Source: Anderseniella sp963700895
GTDB lineage: Bacteria; Pseudomonadota; Alphaproteobacteria; Rhizobiales; Aestuariivirgaceae
Reading direction: 5' to 3'
Assembly (NCBI GenBank): GCA_963700895.1
Contig: CAVOZI010000018.1
Coordinates: 1-64,000 of the forward strand
Length of the DNA stretch: 64,000 nucleotides
Part shown: positions 60,775 to 64,000 of the stretch, one piece after another
Layout: each line of letters begins with the position of its first letter
Numbering within the stretch: position 1 is the first letter of the stretch
Position numbers and translations under genes: made by a program
The notes under the pieces: generated by a model
Database searches by the model: none
Told to the model about the DNA's origin: nothing
What the model saw: the letters and a program-made list of their open reading frames with translations, nothing else

Positions 60775-61926
60775 TTACTTGCCGGTCTTTGCAAACTGCC
60801 GCAGCCCTTGCGCCCGGCGGTCCAGCCACCAGCCGTACTGTTCAGGCCACTGGGCAAAGTCGAGGTCGACGCCCATGGCCTGCGCCTGGTGGCGGGGCCA
60901 GAACGGGTCGTGGATGGCTTCACGCGCAATGGCGATCAGGTCGGCCTGGCCGTTCTGCAGGATGGCTTCCGCCTGCGAGCCATCGAGGATCAGCCCCACG
61001 GCCATGGTCATGATGCCTGCCTCGCGCCTGATCTGCTCGGCATAGGGCACCTGGAAGCCGGGGCCGCGAAGACCTGACGAGGCGGTCGCGCCGGCTGCCG
61101 CATTGCCGCCGGACGAACAGTCGATCACGTCGACGCCAAGCGCCTTCAGTTCGCGCGACAGAACCACCGAGTCGCCGATCTGCCAGCCGCCTTCGAACCC
61201 GTCGACCGAGGACAGACGCACGAACAGCGGCTTGCCATCGGGCCAGATGGGCCGCACGGCCTCGACCATCTCCAGCAGGAAGCGCATCCGGTTCTCAAGG
61301 CTGCCGCCATACTTGTCGGTGCGCTTGTTGGACAGGGGCGAGAGAAACTGCTGCGCAAGGTAACCGTGCGCGGCATGCAGCTCGATCAGCTCCATGCCGA
61401 TGCGATCAGCGCGCCGGGCCGCGTTCCCGAACAGGCCGATGACGCGGGCAATGTCATCGTGGCTCATCTCGCGCGGCACCAGCCAGCCGTCGCCTGCCGG
61501 AATGGGGCTTGGACCGATGACCTCCCATGCAAGTTCTCCGCGCGCGGCATCGGTCTCGTCAAGCGCGGCATTGCCATGCCATGGCCGCTGGATCGAGGCC
61601 TTGCGGCCGGCATGGCCAAGCTGGATGCCGGGCATCACACCCTGTCCCTTCATAAAGTCGACAATCGGCTTGATGGCGTCGGCGTGAGCCTCGTCCCAGA
61701 TGCCGAGACAGCCATGGGTGATGCGGCCGATGTCCTCAACGGCGGTTGCCTCGAGGATGATGGCGCCGGGCCGGCCCAATGCATACTTCGAATAATTGGC
61801 GAAATGCCAGCCGGCGAACATGCCATCCTTCGCCGAGTACTGGCACATCGGCGCGATTACGATGCGGTTGGAAAGCGACACGTCCTTGAGGACGAGAGGG
61901 GTGAAGAGCTTCGGCAATTGCTTCAT
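60775..61926 (-). CDS. Old-yellow-enzyme type NADH:flavin oxidoreductase
   Basis: 383 residues. FMN barrel: C28 and Y30 in RIVIAPMCQYSAKDG, GMELIELHAAHGYLAQQFLS and SPLSNKRTDKYGGS, then GLILDGSQAEAILQNGQADL. This is the YqjM/NamA branch, which reduces activated C=C bonds. Its start overlaps the argC stop (atga), so they are in one operon. Confidence 0.92.
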   Translation of the reverse strand: MKQLPKLFTPLVLKDVSLSNRIVIAPMCQYSAKDGMFAGWHFANYSKYALGRPGAIILEATAVEDIGRITHGCLGIWDEAHADAIKPIVDFMKGQGVMPGIQLGHAGRKASIQRPWHGNAALDETDAARGELAWEVIGPSPIPAGDGWLVPREMSHDDIARVIGLFGNAARRADRIGMELIELHAAHGYLAQQFLSPLSNKRTDKYGGSLENRMRFLLEMVEAVRPIWPDGKPLFVRLSSVDGFEGGWQIGDSVVLSRELKALGVDVIDCSSGGNAAAGATASSGLRGPGFQVPYAEQIRREAGIMTMAVGLILDGSQAEAILQNGQADLIAIAREAIHDPFWPRHQAQAMGVDLDFAQWPEQYGWWLDRRAQGLRQFAKTGK

Positions 61927-62969
61927 GGGAACATGGTCACTTGTTCAAGGCCGGCGGTTTCGGCCAGGCCAAACATCAGGTTGAAGTTCTGCACCGCCTG
62001 GCCGGCGGAGCCCTTGACCAGGTTGTCGAGCGTCGACATCAGGATCACCCGGCCCGGCACCCGGTCAGGCACCACGCCCAGCATCACCCGGTTGGAACCG
62101 CGCACATATTGCGTGGCCGGCAGCACGCCCTTCGGCGCCATGTTGACGAACGGCTCATCCTTATAGTGGCTGGTCAGTTCGGCCTTGCAGTCAGCAGCGG
62201 TCTTGCCCCGTGCAAGCCTGGCATAAGCCGTGATGAACTCGCCGCGGCTCATCGGGATCAGGTGCGGGGTGAAGTTGACGATCACGTCCTTGCCGGCGGC
62301 AAGGCTGAGTTCCTGCTCGATCTCGGGTGCGTGGCGGTGCTTGCCGACGGAGTATGGACCCATGCCCTCGCCCGCCTCGCAGAACAGGGTGTTCTGCTTG
62401 AGCGAGCGGCCCGCACCCGACACGCCCGACTTGGCATCGATGATCAGATCGGTCGCGTCGATCAGGCCGGCGCTCACCAGCGGCAAGAGCAGCATCAGCA
62501 CGGCGGTCGGGTAGCAGCCCGGACAGGCCACCAGCCTGGTCTTCGCAATGTCATCGCGGTAGTGCTCGGTCAAGCCGTAGACAGCCTGTTTCTGCAGGTC
62601 CAGCGCGATGTGCTCGTTACCGTACCATTGCTGGTAGACGGCCGGGTCGCGCAGCCGGAAGTCAGCCGACATGTCGATCACCTTGACGCTGTCCGGCAGG
62701 GTGACGATCACCTGCTGGCTGGTGGAGTGCGGCAAGCCGCAGAAAGCCGCGTCAACCTGTCCCCAGGCCACCTCCTCGTTCTTCACCATGGCTGGCAAGC
62801 CCAGGCCGGCAAGGTGCGGGTAGACCGTTTCCACCGGCTGGCCTGCATGGGAGTTGGCGGTCAGCGCCACGATTTCCATGTTTGGGTGCACCACGGCAAG
62901 GCGAATGAGGTCGGCGCCCGTATAGCCGGATGCGCCAATGACGGCGATGCGAACCTTCTTGCTACTCAT
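61923..62969 (-). CDS. argC: N-acetyl-gamma-glutamyl-phosphate reductase
   Basis: 348 residues, started at 62969 (aggagggg). GASGYTGADLIRL for NADP, and the catalytic C152 in ACPGCYPTAVLM. It is the third step of arginine synthesis. The earlier in-frame ATG at 63029 has no ribosome site. Confidence 0.95.
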   Translation of the reverse strand: MSSKKVRIAVIGASGYTGADLIRLAVVHPNMEIVALTANSHAGQPVETVYPHLAGLGLPAMVKNEEVAWGQVDAAFCGLPHSTSQQVIVTLPDSVKVIDMSADFRLRDPAVYQQWYGNEHIALDLQKQAVYGLTEHYRDDIAKTRLVACPGCYPTAVLMLLLPLVSAGLIDATDLIIDAKSGVSGAGRSLKQNTLFCEAGEGMGPYSVGKHRHAPEIEQELSLAAGKDVIVNFTPHLIPMSRGEFITAYARLARGKTAADCKAELTSHYKDEPFVNMAPKGVLPATQYVRGSNRVMLGVVPDRVPGRVILMSTLDNLVKGSAGQAVQNFNLMFGLAETAGLEQVTMFP

Positions 62970-63100
62970 GGGGCACCCCTCCTGATGACAATGGCGCCAT
63001 GCCATAGCCGGTTTGATGGATTTGCGCAAAGCCCGCGCGTGGCATAGACAACACTCCAGCCGTCACCTTTCCGCATACCGGACCGAAAGACCTTCAATCC

Positions 63101-63720
63101 ATGCGCCTCCTGTTTATCTCCATGGCTGGTCATTTCGGCGGCACCGAGCGCTGGGCCTCCATGGCGATCGCCGAGCTCGCCGCGCGCGGGCACGAGGTGT
63201 GGATGGCCTGCCCGGACCTGCCGCATGCCGGCCAGTTCATCGCGGCGGACCGGCTGTGGCATGACGGCCTCGCGGGCATGTTCGATACGGCGGGCAAGGC
63301 AAGGCTGGAGGCGTTCTGCCGCGAGCACGCAATCGATGCGCTGATACCGGTCAGCCAGCGGACCTACTTTCCGGCCGGCCAGGTGGCGCGCAAGCTCGGG
63401 CTGGCGTGAGCTGCTGTCGTCGCAGGAGGGCATTTGAGGACGCGGGCGTGCCGGCCTATGCCAGGCTGGTGGGTGGGCATGGCGAGATCATCGTGGATGG
63501 CGAGAATGGATATGTTGCCCACTTCAAGAATCCCGCTCGCGTCGAAAAGGACCTGCAAAGAATTCTGCAAGACGAGGACCCGACGAATACCGGTTTGTGA
63601 GATGCCGAAGCCTGGCGTCGGTTCTTCGACCCATACCGCATGAGTGACAAGCTGGAAGCCATGCTACAGGACGGGTTGTCCATCACAGCCGGGTTGTCCT
63701 CACCCAGCCAACGGCCCTAG
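63101..63720 (+). pseudogene. Glycosyltransferase remnant with deletion and nonsense codon
   Basis: The start MRLLFISMAGHFGGTERWAS matches a GT4-type N-terminus. It ends at 63409. A second piece, 63406-63600, carries EIIVDGENGYVAHFKNPARV, the typical C-terminal region, and in the same frame after a TGA comes AWRRFFDPYRMSDKLEAML. The middle of about 200 codons is missing. Confidence 0.75.
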
Positions 63721-63721
63721 C

Positions 63722-64000
63722 CTATACTCGATACTGATCTGCCCATTCGCGAAGCGCCAGGTGTGGCGGCAACGTATGCCGATGACAGAGCCGGGCCAGC
63801 CAGTCAGGATGACTGCCGAGAATGCTGATAGGCAAACGATCTACCTTGTGCAGCATCGCCAGCGCCAGACGGTGATTAGCCCAGCCACCGTAGACAAGTT
63901 CTCCATCGCGGGTGATCCAGACGCTGACCTCATCGCGCTCTAGCCCGCCGAGCTCTGCGGACGTCCTATAGCCATTACGGCGGATCGAACTCGCTGACTT
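63722..64000 (-). CDS. Partial ParB-like-domain protein
   Basis: The minus strand is open from the window edge to a stop at 63722-63724, 92 residues. It reads YRTSAELGGLERDEVSVWIT, RDGELVYGGWANHRLALAML and LPISILGSHPDWLARL, then the stop. The D[GE]...GG.NHRLA...L pattern resembles ParB-like domain proteins found near polysaccharide genes (usually DGRHRLA). The start lies beyond the window. Confidence 0.6.
   Translation of the reverse strand, partial: KSASSIRRNGYRTSAELGGLERDEVSVWITRDGELVYGGWANHRLALAMLHKVDRLPISILGSHPDWLARLCHRHTLPPHLALREWADQYRV

Noticed and set aside
61941..63047. A 368-residue frame opposite argC
   Set aside because: Shadow of argC, with no motif.

Overview
The window looks like an alphaproteobacterial chromosome. 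The sequence is GC-rich, the core genes are of alphaproteobacterial type (class I phaC, a hom-glpX-recJ run, a complex I accessory subunit of the NDUFS4 type, tandem cold-shock domains, DUF192, DUF3775), and Shine-Dalgarno sites are clear. The order Hyphomicrobiales (Rhizobiales) is a reasonable guess, but that is inference.

The window has two halves. From 1 to about 45.2 kb it is an accessory island packed with insertion sequences (IS630, IS3, IS6, IS5, IS30, IS1380) and gene fragments. From the tRNA-Arg at 45.2 kb to the right end it is mostly ordinary core genome, with one IS630-type remnant near 59-60 kb and a decayed glycosyltransferase near 63 kb.

The left third (0.8-27 kb) is a cluster of exported hydrolases. 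It holds two periplasmic D-aminoacylase-like amidohydrolases, a third split by an IS3 element, an imidazolonepropionase-like amidohydrolase, the N-terminus of a further one, and a 108-base piece of another. It also holds a class A beta-lactamase-like enzyme, a class C-like serine hydrolase, two alpha/beta hydrolases and an AraC regulator. Sequence scars show repeated duplication followed by decay: three AraC copies (one intact), a vestige of a second DUF3299 gene, and a second C-terminus of the Abhydrolase_9 gene.

From 29 to 41 kb come an SDR oxidoreductase, two convergent adenylate-cyclase-domain proteins (one SAM-cyclase-ATPase, one cyclase-TPR), a chromate-resistance pair (chrA intact; rhodanese-chrB frameshifted), a methyltransferase and a nitronate monooxygenase. 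An IS630 element follows, then DUF2924 plus a large serine recombinase that ends just before tRNA-Arg; this is a likely island boundary.

The right half carries tRNA-Arg, tRNA-Pro and tRNA-Glu, cold-shock genes, a sirtuin, gloA, a four-gene operon of small unknown proteins ending in a secreted protein with seven Cys-Trp repeats, then hom-glpX-recJ, phaC, an ArsR-regulated permease, DUF3775, an old-yellow-enzyme gene coupled to argC, and a partial gene at the right edge. Several genes contain single-base frameshifts (DUF3299, NTF2-like, chrB, repeat protein, GMC oxidoreductase). Some may be assembly errors, and read-level checks would separate these from real decay.
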